A stretch of 64,000 nt of DNA. Source: Pontederia crassipes. Taxonomy: Eukaryota > Streptophyta > Magnoliopsida > Commelinales > Pontederiaceae. Positions 1-10,711 of the stretch are shown here, one piece after another. The stretch's first letter is position 1, and every line of letters begins with the position of its first letter. The translations under genes and the position numbers were made by a program. Where the stretch lies: positions 52,794,917 through 52,858,916 of the forward strand of contig CM060189.1 of assembly GCA_030549335.1 (NCBI GenBank), given 5' to 3'. A model generated the notes under the pieces. The model saw nothing but the letters and a program-made list of their open reading frames with translations, did no database searches and was not told where the DNA came from.

Positions 1-250
1 ATTTGTATTGACTTGCATTAGTTCTCTTAGAACTTATTGAACAAGAGAGAAAAATGTTGAGTGGTGAGAACAATTGAGGGAAAAAGCCTAATAGAGTTGA
101 GATAAAATAAGAGTGCCACCACTGAATCTCACCACGTGAGGTAGTGAGATTGTTTTTACTACTAATTTTTGCTGCAAAAATTTCTTACAATGTCAATAGG
201 AAATGACAAAGAGCTTAATTGTAGAAAAAGAAGCAATTAATTAGACAAGA

Positions 251-480
251 ATGATGGAGGTCATGACACAACATTTTCAACATCTTGGACATATGATTAC
301 TGAACTGCAAGATCAGAAAGATGTGCAAATTACACAACTACAACAAGTTATACAACAAAATCAAAGAAAAGATTATCAAAGACAGCGTGCTCCTGATGAA
401 CATGATGAAGAAATGGAGTAGAAAGATGATGAAACTTGGAGAAAGTATAGGTGTGTTCAGATTGGAGGAAGAAGTCATGA
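251..480 (+). pseudogene. Ty3/gypsy gag N-terminal remnant
   Basis: From the ATG at 251 the plus strand reads an N-terminal, glutamine-rich coiled-coil-like stretch (MMEVMTQHFQHLG..., then a run of Q, L and D residues and an acidic DEHDEEME segment), the usual opening of gag in plant Ty3/gypsy polyproteins. A TAG at about 419 ends the frame. The gag core and zinc knuckle that should follow are missing, and the sequence passes within about 60 bases into protease-like sequence, so the middle of gag is deleted. Family assignment is by recognition of the layout, not by a search. Confidence 0.5.
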
Positions 481-890
481 TCGAGAAAATGTTTTTTATG
501 TGTGTTGTTGTGTTTTGGATAGAATTTGTGGAATGATTATTGATAGTGAAAATTGCGTTAATCTTGCTAGCCATTACATGGTGGAAAAGTTGGGACTACC
601 AACCTTAAAGCACCAAAAACCATACAAACTTCAGTGGATAAACGATGGAGGAGAAGTCAAAGTGATCAAACATGTGTGTGTCATTTAAAATTGAAAGATT
701 TACTGATGAAGTGTTATGTGATGTTGTATTAATGCATGTTTGTCATATTCTTTTAGGGCAACCATGGCAATATGATCGATGTGTGACACATGATGGTGCT
801 ACCAACCATTACAAATGTTGCAAAGATGGGAGAAAATACACTTTAGCACCATTGTCATCTCAAGAAGCATACGAAAAGCAGGTGTAACAG
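481..890 (+). pseudogene. Ty3/gypsy retropepsin (aspartic protease) remnant
   Basis: Two overlapping plus-strand frames (500-688 and 672-887) together give a plant Ty3/gypsy retropepsin: the catalytic region reads MIIDSENCVNLASHYMVEKL, followed by GLPTLKHQKPYKLQW, then SFKIERFTDEVLCDVV and HILLGQPWQYDR, and ends in the linker RKYTLAPLSSQEAYEKQ. The usual active-site triad region (D-S/G-G) is D-S-E here, and a frameshift near 675 breaks the domain, so it cannot be active. In intact relatives this domain lies between gag and reverse transcriptase; here no reverse transcriptase follows. Confidence 0.75.
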
Positions 891-2645
891 CCTACAACGT
901 TGAGAGGAAAAATTTGATTGCACAACATCACTTGAAGAAAGATAAACAATTATGAGAGTTGTGAGAAAGACAAAGATAAAAAATATGAGTGTCACAACTT
1001 GAGTGATGAAAGTAATAGCCACACAACTTTTGAGTGCTTAGAGAGGCCGCCTTCTGAAAGCATTGATATGCAACATTTAGATGTTGAGTATTATGAGAGT
1101 TGTGAGAATGAGAAAATGTTAGATCTTGAGTGTTTAGAAAGGTAACCTCTAGAGAGATATATAAGCAAAAAGACTTGAGTGTTGAGGCAAAAGAAAGAGA
1201 GTTTAGTAATTTTTCTTCTAACACTAACCATCTTTTATTCTGATTTGTCCATGCAGATATGTAGGAGTGGAGTATATGAAGATACAAATTCTATTAAGTA
1301 ATAATTTGAAAGATGTGTATTGATTTTGTCATGACTGGCTTGAAAAGTCCATCTCTTACATTTGAAATTTTATATTTGTTTGATGTGACTAACTTGCAGG
1401 TCTTAATTGAGAGAAGTATTGAATGGCATGCAAACATTATATCTGAATTTTCTATTCCACTTTATTATTCATTGAGTGTTGATACATTTTATTTGAGCCA
1501 TATGTTGAAATTTTGGAATGAATATTCTTTTGTCCTGAACACTTTTGATTATAATTTCTAGATTTTTTTATAAGCCCAAAGTCTTATTCATCTCCTTAAA
1601 TCAAACCTTGTGCTCAACTAAAATTATTTATTCTGATGATTGTTATAATCTTCCATATCATTTTCAAAAATCATTAGCATGTGCATTAGTTGGATTTATG
1701 TGCATTTTTCATCAAAGATTTGAGAGTAACTTCTTTGGAGATATCTTGATTAATAGCAATCACTTGCAAAGTAATTTTGATGATTTTTTGATTTGTTGCA
1801 AGGACTTGCATGATTCCCTTTATAAGCCAAGTTGTTTGCTGTGTTACAGATCCTATGATATTTCACTTGTAGATTTTAAAGATCCATTTTATTAGGGAAA
1901 AGATGTTCTTATTTTGGAACTACTTGACAATCTTCTTGTTAGACCTCTAGTACCGTGGAATACATTGCATTTTATTTGACTGAATCCTTATGCGTAAAGG
2001 AAGGTCTCCCAAGTTTTGCAATTTGTTTCTTAAAATACTATTGTCACATGAGCATAAAATATTTCATGCAGGTGAGTATAATAGTTACATTACTTTTTAT
2101 ATTACTTATGTTGTTTTTTTTTCTCAAAACTTGCAGGATCATAATAAGATGATAAAAATAAGAAATTATTATTGTTTTGATAGAGATACATCGTCCCATC
2201 CGGACATCAAAGGGAAGTATCAATATCTCAATTATGTGTGTCCTAAATTATTTAATAAATTCATATATGTAGTAGGTTATATTCTTCTTATTGTGAATGT
2301 AGATTCGAGGACGAATCATTTTAAAGATGAGGGAAATGATATGAACCTGGACATATTATTTTTAATGGGAATGTAAATTCAAGGATGAATCCTTTTGAAG
2401 ATGAGGGGAAGGATATGAATCAGGAAATGTTTACAATTGCAGTCGGCAAAAAGAATCTTCTAGCAAAGTTAGATGATCAAGATAATGTTGTGAATCTTAG
2501 ATATAAGGCAATTGAAGATAATGAAGATTATCTACAATTTATAATTGATCAAATTACAAGATCAAGTTGCATCAAATCCAAATTCCCAACGAGTTACAAA
2601 TTGGAGCCGCATGAAGATTCAACAAAATTCGGGCCAAATAAATAA
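891..2645 (+). pseudogene. Degenerate internal part of the same Ty3/gypsy element, pol missing
   Basis: After the protease remnant the sequence reads on in short broken frames. I find no reverse transcriptase, RNase H or integrase motif on either strand. Near 2,300-2,440 it reaches phrases of the type DSRTN-HF-DEGNDMN and MNPFEDEGKDMNQE, like the last residues of plant gypsy polyproteins just before the 3' LTR. The element therefore seems to have lost about 3 kb of pol and kept its two ends. Stretches between 1,300 and 2,150 are translatable for up to about 115 codons but match nothing I recognise. Confidence 0.45.
2295..2442 (+). repeat. 74-bp imperfect tandem duplication at the polyprotein end
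   Basis: The stretch starting GAATGTAGATTCGAGGACGA at 2295 recurs, about 85% alike, from 2369 (GAATGTAAATTCAAGGATGA), both running into AAAGATGAGG and GATATGAA. The offset is 74 bp. The copy encodes the C-terminal polyprotein motif a second time. Confidence 0.7.
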
Positions 2646-2649
2646 CGGT

Positions 2650-3050
2650 TTAACCTTATTTATTTAAAATTTTTAAATTAATTATACATGAAAATTTTGC
2701 TGAGATTTGCAAGAGAAATTAATTTGCTTATTTCAAAAAACTAGTTACATTTCTTGTAGTCTAAGTTATGGTGTTTTCTTCTAGTCCAAATTCTATTTGT
2801 GGGGCCTATAAATACTGGTGTTTATTGTTATTTCAAACATCTTTGAATCTATGAAATTTTGGCTTAATTGCTTTTGTTGTGAGAAACTCTTACAATCCGT
2901 TCTTCGAGAACTTTCGTCTACAAGGTTGGCTATCTTGTGATTAAATTAATCTATTTATAATATCAATTGCTTGGTTCATTGTAATCATGAGATTGATATT
3001 CCGCTGCCTAAAAATTTATTTGATCTCGTTTCTTTGATTATCATATATTA
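2650..3050 (+). mobile_element. LTR-like tail of the degenerate Ty3/gypsy element
   Basis: Directly after the last polyprotein-like codons the sequence has an LTR-like character: a TATA-type box in GGCCTATAAATACTGG near 2,810, followed by a leader with pyrimidine-rich patches. I cannot place exact TG/CA ends, and no second copy lies in the window because the element start is cut off at base 1. Confidence 0.35.
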
Positions 3051-3109
3051 TTCTGATCACTTATGACATTGTTCTTGAGCATCGTATCACCTCTTCGACC
3101 ATTCCATGA

Positions 3110-4711
3110 ATTGCCTACACACCTACCATAGGAATAAATGTTACAAGGTCCTTCTTTGAGCAAGCTCAAAAGAGTTTGTAGGCATTAATTATGTTTCAAC
3201 ATTTTGTGAATGAGTCTACATCTTCAAGATGCATATCATCAAGGAATGCACCGATTCCATAATAATCACATTGCCTCACCACGTATACTAAAGTCAAATG
3301 TACACAATCAGGAAGGACACTCGTTGTGCTAAGTGAACGGGGCTTGATTCCTTTGCTCTCAAATTAATGAAACAGATTAAAAGCATGATCAATGTATTCT
3401 TTCTGAGCATAAATATGAGTCCTCAAATTTCTAATTGTGGTATCTTTTTGAGATCTTTGGTTACAATCCTCACTGCATCATGATGAGAGCGACAATTAAG
3501 ATAGCCTGAGATGATTGTATTGCCTGAATATTATTCTCCCCAAAAAAGTAGTTTTTTTTTCTTAGAGTCCCAAAAAGTTTATGAGGTTTTGAATGCTTCT
3601 TCAATGCTAGCACCCTTTTCATTGGAGTCATTGCATCTCAATATTCATTTGATTCATGAATCCAGCTCAATAGGATAAGTGTGGACTTATCTGACTATTC
3701 TTAGAACATCGAAGTACTTGCTTGAAGAACAATGAGAACAGGAACAAAGCCAGATTAATTTCATGCTGGTTTGATCTAAAGAGGTCAATAAATTCTTCCT
3801 GGAGATTGTTATAAGCAGAGAAGATTGTGTTTCATGATATTAGATCTTTCTTCACAGTCCCCATGAAAACTTGCAGGGCATCCTTAACCACATTCACCAT
3901 AGTGGGTACTTAAGAACATAGACATGAATCTTTCTTGCCCATTTACACAACTCTACACATAGAAAACTTATGATCAAACTGAATCGAGTTGTGTTCCTCT
4001 CAAAAATAGATCTTGAAATGAAGCTAGAACTTCTGAGCGCCATCCATTTATTGCACATCTGGCAATAATTATGTTTCATGAAGTAAGAACTACTAAATGA
4101 AAGGTCTTGAATCCGAACTATCTTTGAGTAATAAGTCATAAGGGCATTGCACATTGTAAGGTCCTCTAGACCAAACCAGAGTGCATTACTGTGAAGTTCT
4201 CTTCCATCCGCTAGAAATGAAAGGGTACAAGTACATTGCAATGGTTGTTCAATTTGGTAGTAATTTGAAGATTCTTCAAAAAGCAAACTAACTTAGTACC
4301 CACCAAGAATCGGTTCCAGGATATAACATCCTTAGAAGGAATGAGAAAGAAAACTTTGTGAGCTTCACTCATGACTTCACACTTTGAATACATTGATATA
4401 AGTGCATTCCCAAATAAAATATCAGGTTTCAAACCCATTTTGATCACACGGGCATGAATGCTTCTCCCAAGCCACAAACTTGGAATCTTGTCGGTCTTAA
4501 ATTCATCCAAACTGCAAGAATGCATTGAATAGAAAAGTTGTGCTGCCTCAATCTCTCTTATAATCTTCAAAAACTGAAAATGAATTGCTTAATGTGCCAC
4601 ATCTGGCATACATCCAATGCCTTCTGGAAGTTGTATCTGTTGCCCTCCTTTTAGTGTGTACCCATGAATTGCTTTCCCAGCACTAGTATCAAGAAGCAAT
4701 GATGAGCAACT
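3110..4711 (-). pseudogene. PLS-class pentatricopeptide repeat (PPR) pseudogene
   Basis: Read on the minus strand, broken frames give consecutive PPR units: MYARCGTLSNSFSVFE (about 4,560-4,610), AGKAIHGYTLKGG upstream of it, GRSIHARVIKMGLKPDILF then GNALISMYSKCEVMSEAHKVF and SKDVISWNRFLVG (4,300-4,480), GLEDLTMCNALMTYYSK (about 4,130-4,190), GNTIISGYLNCRSHHDAV (about 3,480-3,530) and NIINAYKLF near 3,180. The alternating unit lengths and GNALISMYSKCG-type phrases mark the plant PLS subclass, which edits organellar RNA. At least four frameshifts and several stops interrupt it, so it is dead. The 5' end stops at the solo LTR beginning at 4,724. Confidence 0.8.
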
Positions 4712-4723
4712 TGACGACTACAA

Positions 4724-5121
4724 TGTTAGGATTTTTGTACGAGAGATATTATGCACTGAATGAACGCACGAGAAATTTAAGGCGACACAAAATTTTATTA
4801 GATAAAAAACAAGGATTACAAATCACATTACTTTTTATATAGGCACATAGGAATTACGAATCGAATGGGGCTTTGATTAATTCCTCAAAATTATGTCACT
4901 ATCTCGTGATAAGAAAATAAATCAATTTCGAATCACATATAGAATAATCCATAATATTTTGGCTGGGGGATCCACCCCCGGTAGGAGATACCCCACTTGA
5001 CCCCCGACAAGCTCGCTGATCGGGCAGCGAGACACCCGTAGTGTAAGGGCACCTTTTACTTCGGTGTCTTGGGATCAGATGAATTTTTTTAATTATAATA
5101 GGATTCAAGACATTATTAACA
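4724..5121 (-). mobile_element. Probable solo LTR (398 bp)
   Basis: The tract starts TGTTAGGATT and ends TTAACA, giving a 5-bp terminal inverted repeat (TGTTA/TAACA). It is flanked by TACAA (4,719-4,723) and TACAT (5,122-5,126), a target duplication with one mismatch. On the minus strand it has a TATATAAAAAG box near 4,835-4,845 and AATAAAA further on, as expected of an LTR. The interior holds a GC-rich 100-bp block (4,965-5,050). No internal region or second LTR is present. Confidence 0.5.
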
Positions 5122-5159
5122 TACATCAAGTGTGAAATAAGTTTTGCACCTAGCAAAAG

Positions 5160-6125
5160 TAGCAGGGCCTTGTGGTCCTAGTAATCTGAGATGCAATCCC
5201 TAATCTTTCAGTTACAAGTTCTATAGTACAGTGTAAGCATTTCTACATATAGATCAATGGTGCCAACCAATGTTGTTAAAATCTCGAGTCAAACTCTTAC
5301 AGTTTAAGAGTTTAGGTAAGTAAAACGAATCAAATCGACATAAACTTTTGAATAATCTAGACTCTTAGATTTTTACATAAAAATTAATTTAAACAATTTT
5401 ATAGACTCTTATAAACTCTTGTAGAGTCTATACAATTTTATACGAGCTTACAATTCTATACGATTAATACAATTATTTATTTTGCACAATAAAAAGGTTG
5501 TAAAATCTTAATTATTCTATTTATTAATGTATTTGTTATTAGAATGAAATTATTGAAAATTAGATTGTAACAATTTTGTATAATTTTTTTATTTGAATAA
5601 ACACAATAATCGAAAGTTAGTTAGTATTTATTAATTATAAGTGAGAAGTTAGTATTTATTAGTTATAAGTGATAGTAGTTATTTTTTATTACTTTCATAT
5701 TTATTTCATTTCAGTAAAATGTATTAGTTATTTCTAATTTATGCATCATCTATAATAATTGCATATAATTACTTAAATATTTAAACTTATTTGGTACATG
5801 GACTCTACGAATTTACGAGTCGATTCTACAAAACGAGTTTGTCGGACAAAAAATGAGTTTACCTAAACTCTCAAATTTGACAACGTTGGTGCCAATGGGT
5901 TCATGTTCAACAAGCCACCTGCCCATGAGGTAGCGAAGAATAAAGGCCTGTAATCTTGTTATGTCAGGGATTTTGCAATCATACAAGTTGTGCAAGATTG
6001 CTGTAGTAGAAGACTTTTAAACGTTGAAAGCCAACGAGGGAATTCAGGTCTGGACAAAGGAGCTTGATGGCTTTGAATTTGGAATCATCACAATTTCTGA
6101 ACCATTTTTCAAAATATGTTCATGA
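5160..6125 (-). pseudogene. Unrecognised broken coding fragment, split by a MITE
   Basis: On the minus strand 6,120-5,990 reads TYFEKWFRNCDDSKFKAIKL, then LCPDLNSLVGFQRLKVFYYS and NLAQL. After a one-base frame change it continues YDCKIPDITRLQAFILRYLM and GRWLVEHEPIGT down to 5,897, and beyond the MITE (5,268-5,888) with IDLYVEMLTLYYRTCN to about 5,190. The composition and the clean resumption across the MITE suggest a former protein-coding gene or exon. I do not recognise the family. A frameshift and stop codons show that it is not functional. Confidence 0.45.
5268..5888. mobile_element. hAT-like MITE, 621 bp
   Basis: Ends are near-inverted copies: CAATGTTGTTAAA at the left and the reverse complement of the right end, CAACGTTGTCAAA, and the similarity runs on inward to GAGTTTAGGTAA on both sides. 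It is flanked by GTGCCAAC (5,260-5,267) and GTGCCAAT (5,889-5,896), an 8-bp duplication with one mismatch, the size made by hAT transposases. There is no ORF; the interior is about 75% A+T. Confidence 0.7.
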
Positions 6126-6195
6126 AAGCAGGCAAACTTGCTCTAAATTTTGTTTTTTTTTCATGCCAAGGCCAACCTATAGAAATGACAAAAAC

Positions 6196-6440
6196 TCACA
6201 GAATATTGATATTGCTATATGTTAAGGGCAGCCTTCCCCTTGAAATTCTATCAGATATAATAGACAAATAAGAAATCGAACAAAATAAAGAACATCTAGA
6301 TGACCTGCAAAGTGGACTGCATTCTAACTCGAACAAGGTCATACCACCTGCTAAAAATTCCAATGCTGATGTCCAAATGCCAAGAATAGAGCCAAGGAAC
6401 TGGATCAAGATGACTTCCTCGATTCAACGAGCACAGCACA
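6196..6440 (-). pseudogene. Truncated WHY2 copy: exon 1-2 region
   Basis: The plus-strand text here matches the intact WHY2 gene at 31,075-31,390: TTAAGGGCAGCCTTCCCCTT (6,221) against CTAAGGGCTGCCTTCCCCTT, which encodes the Whirly KGKAAL motif, and CAAGATGACTTCCTCGATTC (6,403) against CAGGATGACTCCCTCGATTC in exon 1. The spacing and order match, but the frame is open only by chance and the later exons are absent. With 10,712-11,235 this forms a tandem 5' copy lying just downstream of WHY2, later split by a copia element. Confidence 0.75.
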
Positions 6441-6479
6441 ACTTGCCAACATCTATTTATTTATTATTATTATCAAGCT

Positions 6480-6781
6480 TGTTGTTTCGACACACTCTCA
6501 CATCTATTTATTGTTATTATCAAGCTTCCTTGATTCTCCAATGATTTTGCAAAATTCTCACACTCAAACTGTTTGTGTTTGAATAAAATGAGAGAGTAAA
6601 ACACAAGAGAAAATGGGGCAACACAACTTTTTAACATTTCATTAAATATTAAATACAGTAGTAAAAATAACTGACCACTAACTCTAATTGACTCAAACTC
6701 TTAGACAAAGCTTTAAAAGATAATAAAATAAAACTAAACACACATAAAGATATAACAATAGATTTAATACATCATCTAACA
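6480..6781 (-). repeat. 3' LTR of the copia element
   Basis: 302 bp, TGTTGTTTCGACACACTCTC ... ATCATCTAACA on the plus strand. It shares with the other LTR the stretches GATTTTGCAAAATTC, TTTGTGTTTGAATAAAA and AATAAAATAAAACTAAACAC. Near its start it holds a second copy of the flank text CATCTATTTATT...ATCAAGCTT (6,500-6,530), absent from the other LTR, a local duplication spanning the insertion boundary. Confidence 0.85.
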
Positions 6782-6959
6782 TGTCTCATCCTTGGATTAG
6801 ATACCTGGACCTATTCCAATTTCATGATTCAAACATTTGATCACTTGTTTCACTTGTTTTGCAATATTTTAGTACCACCACTTTTTCCTCTTGTGCCTCA
6901 TGCAATTAATAAAACCTCAGCTTAAAATATTTACTCTTGCCATGAAAAACTATATTCTG

Positions 6960-9900
6960 AACAATTGCAATTGCAACTTGATTGTCTACATACTACACAA
7001 TTGGACCATTCTCTTGCAATCCCAAATCATATAATATCTTCCTAAGCCATACTACATGCTTTGCAACTTCATTTGCGGCAACAATTGATAGTGTCATTAT
7101 ATCTTGTTTCTTTGAGCTTCATGAGAAGCAACATGATCCAAGTGAAAAACAGAAACCTATTGTGTTTTTCATGTCTTCCACCGAATCACCCCAGTCACTA
7201 TCCACAAAGCTAACTTCATCTCAGGGATTGCTTTAAACCTTACATCATAATTCTAAATCCCTCTAAGGTATCTCAACACCCTTTTTGTTGTAGTAAGATG
7301 TTCCTCAGCTGCATAATTAAGGAATCTTGATAGAATGTTTACTGCATACTAAATGTCAGGCCTAGTGGTTGCTAGATACATTAAAAAACCTACTATCCTT
7401 CTGTATTCAAAGTCATGCTCAAAATCTTGCACATTAATCTTGTTAACTTCTCTTTTTTATTAACAGGATGATAAGATATCACTTTGTATTAGTTAGTGGC
7501 TGGTTAATTAAGTAGTGAGTAATTAGAAGTTGTATGAGTTAGTGGCTAGTTAAGAAAATAGTGGATACTTAGTTATATTTGTATTTTCATGTTATAAATA
7601 CATGCATGGGTTTTAGATTTAGGGAAGCCTTGGAAATGTGTTGATCACTTATGTAATTGGAGTTTGGTCCACTCCATACGGACTTACGGAGATTTGTCAT
7701 TTCGAATTGACAAGTTATTAGTAGTTATTATGTTTAAGATTCTTGCACTTACTATTAATAATAGTTACATTTTAGTTGTATTTTCAGTTCGTATCAATTG
7801 GTATCAGAGCCTCAAAGATCCTAGTATCAAAGCACAAAGAAGCAGCATTCATTCAGGAGACATCAGCTTTACATATTACAAGTGAAAACTCATTTCATAA
7901 GAAGAAAAGCTGGAATTCATATTGGTTCAAAAATTTCTCTCTTGGCCGAAAGATGGGGTTAATCAAGTTTGGAGGCTTCAACTACACCTGCAGAATATTA
8001 TTATTAATTTTCTTTTCTCCGCCTTGAGGACAAGGCAAAATTTTAAGAGGGGTGTACTTATAAGATACCACTTTGCATTAGATAGTGACTGATTAATTAA
8101 GTAGTGGATAGTTAGAAGTTGTATGAGTTAGTGGGTCGTTAGTTATATTTGTATTTGCATGTTATAAATACATGCATGGTTTTAGATTTAGGGGAGCCTT
8201 TGAAATGTGTTTAGCAATTAGGTAATTGAAGTTTGGTCCACTCCATACGGACTCATGAAGATTTGTCATCTCGAATTGATAAGTTATTAGTAGTAATTGT
8301 GTTTAAGATTCTTGCACATTTAATGCTAATAATAGTTATCTTACTTTTATTTTAATTATATTTCAATTTGTATCACAGGTTGCATTCTTTCTCTAATGTA
8401 CTTCCTCTGACAAATAAATATTTCACCATCTTTCTGATGAATCTCCATGTCTAGAAAGTAAGACATTTTTATCAAATCTGTCATTTCAATTGCTTCATAA
8501 GTCATGCCAGCAACTTCAATATCTCACTCTCCTCCTCTCTTGTAACTAACAAATCATCAACATAAATAGACACCACTACTAGATCGTTTTTACTTTGTTT
8601 GTAGTATAAAATGACTTAAACTCTTTTGAAGCCCAAGCATACTAAGATAGCAATCAATTTTGCTATACCAAGCTCAAGGAGCTTGCTTCAGACCATACAG
8701 GACTTTTTTCAATTTATAAACTTTATCTTACTGTCCTTTGACTTCAAATGTCTTCAGATAGATCACCATTTAGAAAAGTTGATTTCACATCTAGGTGATA
8801 GATGATTCATGTTTTTTAGCAGTAACAACTATTAGTAATGGTGTCCATGCGAGCAACAAGAGCAAAAGTATCTTAGTAGTCTACTCCACTAACTTGAGTG
8901 TATTCCTTCACAACTAATTTGGCTTTATACTTGTTCATTGTGCCATCGAGGTTCAATTTTATTTTGAAAACCCATGTGACACTTATAGTCTTGATCAGGC
9001 TTAGGCACAAGTTGCCATGTGTTGTTCTTGTTGATCATGCTCAATTCTTCTTTTATTACTAATATCCACTCAACATTTTCTTTTGCTTCCTCCACAGTTT
9101 TTGGTTCTAACAAAGCCACAGACCTCTGCTATTGATCTGTATCTCGCACAAGTAAATGATCTACTAGTTCATCTTCAATCAACTCACACTCATTCTGCAT
9201 ATTTGCTTTAGCCACAATGCTTTTGTTGTCAACCTTTTTCTCTTCACATGGTATACTATCCCATCTCTTATCTTCACAAAAGATTACAACTCTGTTCACA
9301 ATAATCTTTTGTGCAATTGGACAATACACTCTATAGGCTTTAGACTGAGAACTATACCCATAAAAATAGCAGCTTCACCTCTATGATCAATTTTATCTCT
9401 ACTGACTGAGAAGTCAAGTAATAGCATAAATAAACAAAAATATTCAGTCAACTAACCTTTGGTTTGAAGCCATACCATGCTTTAAATGATGTCAACTTGT
9501 TGAGAACCCTAGTTGATAGCCTATTCAACAAGAAAACAGTATTCAGTAGCTTAAGCCTCTCCTTGTTGAGAACTCTGCACTTCACATTTGGTCTTCTCCA
9601 ACACCTAAAGAAAGGATGACCCTTCTTTCCACAATGCTTGTGGGCTTCATCACTTCCTTTCTTTTCTTGTGCATTAATTGCACCGGAACTAGTCTATTGA
9701 TTACCATACTAGTTTCTGTTCTTCTTCACCACTTTCATAATTCATTTTTGCCTGCATTGCACCTTCAATAAGCTCATCTCCTCCCCCTAATACACTCTTT
9801 TTTGTGCTTAAAGAGCACTCACTACTTCAGCGAACTCTGAGATTTCTTTTGTGTTCTCAAGAGATGCCACAGTAGCTTCAAATCTTTCAGGCACAGAATA

Positions 9901-10393
9901 TAAGAGCTTCTCAACAAGTTTTTCCTCTCCAATATCAATTGTTGGCTAAATCTAATAGTTATCAAGAAAGCATTGCACTGATTCACTTTCCTTCATGTGT
10001 ACCCTTTCTAGTTCCCTTTTAAGGTTCATAGTTTTCATTCCCTTTATCTTCTTATTGCCCTCATAAGCCTCTTGTGGATAGTCCCAAATTTCTTTTGCAA
10101 ATTTTAGATGCATGATCCTATTAAAACTAACATGAGTAACTTGCTCTTGCCTTAGCCTTTCTGGTTGTGAGCTCCTTGTGAATCTTGAACTGATTGAGAG
10201 TTGGATTTTGTTCCAATGGTTGCACTTCGTAGTCTTCTTCCACTAAATCCCATAAATCAGTTCCTTCAAGGAATACTTTCATCCTCACTTGCCAGACTTG
10301 ATAATTGCTACCATCAAGGATCAAAAGAGTAATGCTTGACAGCCCGGCAATTGTCGATGTAGCCTCCATTAGCACAACCCTTAAGATATTAAG
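6960..10393 (-). pseudogene. copia gag-pol polyprotein, many stops, split by TRIM
   Basis: Minus-strand order: gag near 10,420-10,127 (ILDGSNYQVWQVRMKVFLEG, TDLWDLVEEDYEV); a zinc knuckle near 9,590-9,640 reading AHKHCGKKGHPFFRCW, where the first cysteine of CX2CX4HX4C is His; integrase/linker remnants 8,880-9,560 with NNTWQLVPKP, the opening of the reverse transcriptase domain, near 9,020; the catalytic phrase VSIYVDDLLVT with YVDD at 8,553-8,564; after the TRIM, RNase H as DSDWGDSVEDMKNTIGFCF and SWSSKKQ near 7,100-7,210. Frameshifts and stops occur throughout, so no product is expected. Confidence 0.85.
7469..8375 (+). mobile_element. TRIM: miniature LTR retrotransposon, 907 bp
   Basis: Two LTRs, 7,469-7,796 and 8,053-8,375 (about 90% alike), enclose only 256 bp. 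The LTR ends form TGATA/TATCA. Immediately after the first LTR lies TGGTATCAGAGC (7,799-7,810), a perfect initiator-Met tRNA primer site, and before the second LTR is a polypurine tract ending AAGAGGGG (about 8,038-8,052), preceded by the CTTGAGGACAAGG motif common before plant PPTs. Flanks CAGGA and CAGGT give a 5-bp target duplication with one change. The interior has no coding capacity. It lies opposite in orientation to the copia element it interrupts. Confidence 0.88.
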
Positions 10394-10408
10394 AGCTCTG
10401 ATACTAAT
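10394..10408 (-). other. Primer-binding site, initiator-Met tRNA type
   Basis: On the minus strand the bases just after the 5' LTR read TTAGTATCAGAGCTC. Plant copia elements use TGGTATCAGAGC, complementary to the 3' end of tRNA-iMet; one base differs here. Confidence 0.75.
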
Positions 10409-10409
10409 T

Positions 10410-10706
10410 TGTTGTTTCACTCAATTTTGACACTCTCACTCATGATTTTGCAATGATTTTGCAAAATTCCCACGCTCAAATTGTTTGTGTTTGAATAAAA
10501 CAAGAGAGCGGAATACAAGAGAAAATAAGGCAACTATTTTTTGACATTTTATTAAACATTAAATACAATGGTTAAAATAACTGACTCAAACTCTAACTGA
10601 CCACTAATAAAAGATAGTAACTGCTACTTCTGAGACAAAGCTTTAACAAATAATAAAATAAAACTAAACACACGTAAACATATAACAACATGTTATACAT
10701 CTAACA
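10410..10706 (-). repeat. 5' LTR of the copia element
   Basis: 297 bp, TGTTGTTTCACTCAATTTTG ... GTTATACATCTAACA on the plus strand, matching 6,480-6,781 with many substitutions and small indels. The divergence indicates an old insertion. Confidence 0.85.
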
Positions 10707-10711
10707 AAGAT

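Larger units (their letters stand above)
6480..10706 (-). mobile_element. Ty1/copia LTR retrotransposon, broken, with nested TRIM
   Basis: A complete but decayed element on the minus strand. Its LTRs (6,480-6,781 and 10,410-10,706) begin TGTTGTTTC on the plus strand and end CTAACA. It is flanked by AAGCT (6,475-6,479) and AAGAT (10,707-10,711), a 5-bp duplication with one change. Next to the right-hand (5') LTR is an initiator-Met tRNA primer site. Inside, in order from the right, are gag, zinc knuckle, integrase-region remnants, reverse transcriptase and RNase H, all with stops. A TRIM (7,469-8,375) sits between reverse transcriptase and RNase H. The host site is the truncated WHY2 copy. Confidence 0.9.

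Noticed and set aside
4960-5060. GC-rich block suggesting a tRNA or organellar fragment
   Set aside because: No cloverleaf, anticodon arm or T-loop can be drawn, and it lies inside an LTR-like tract with its own boundaries.
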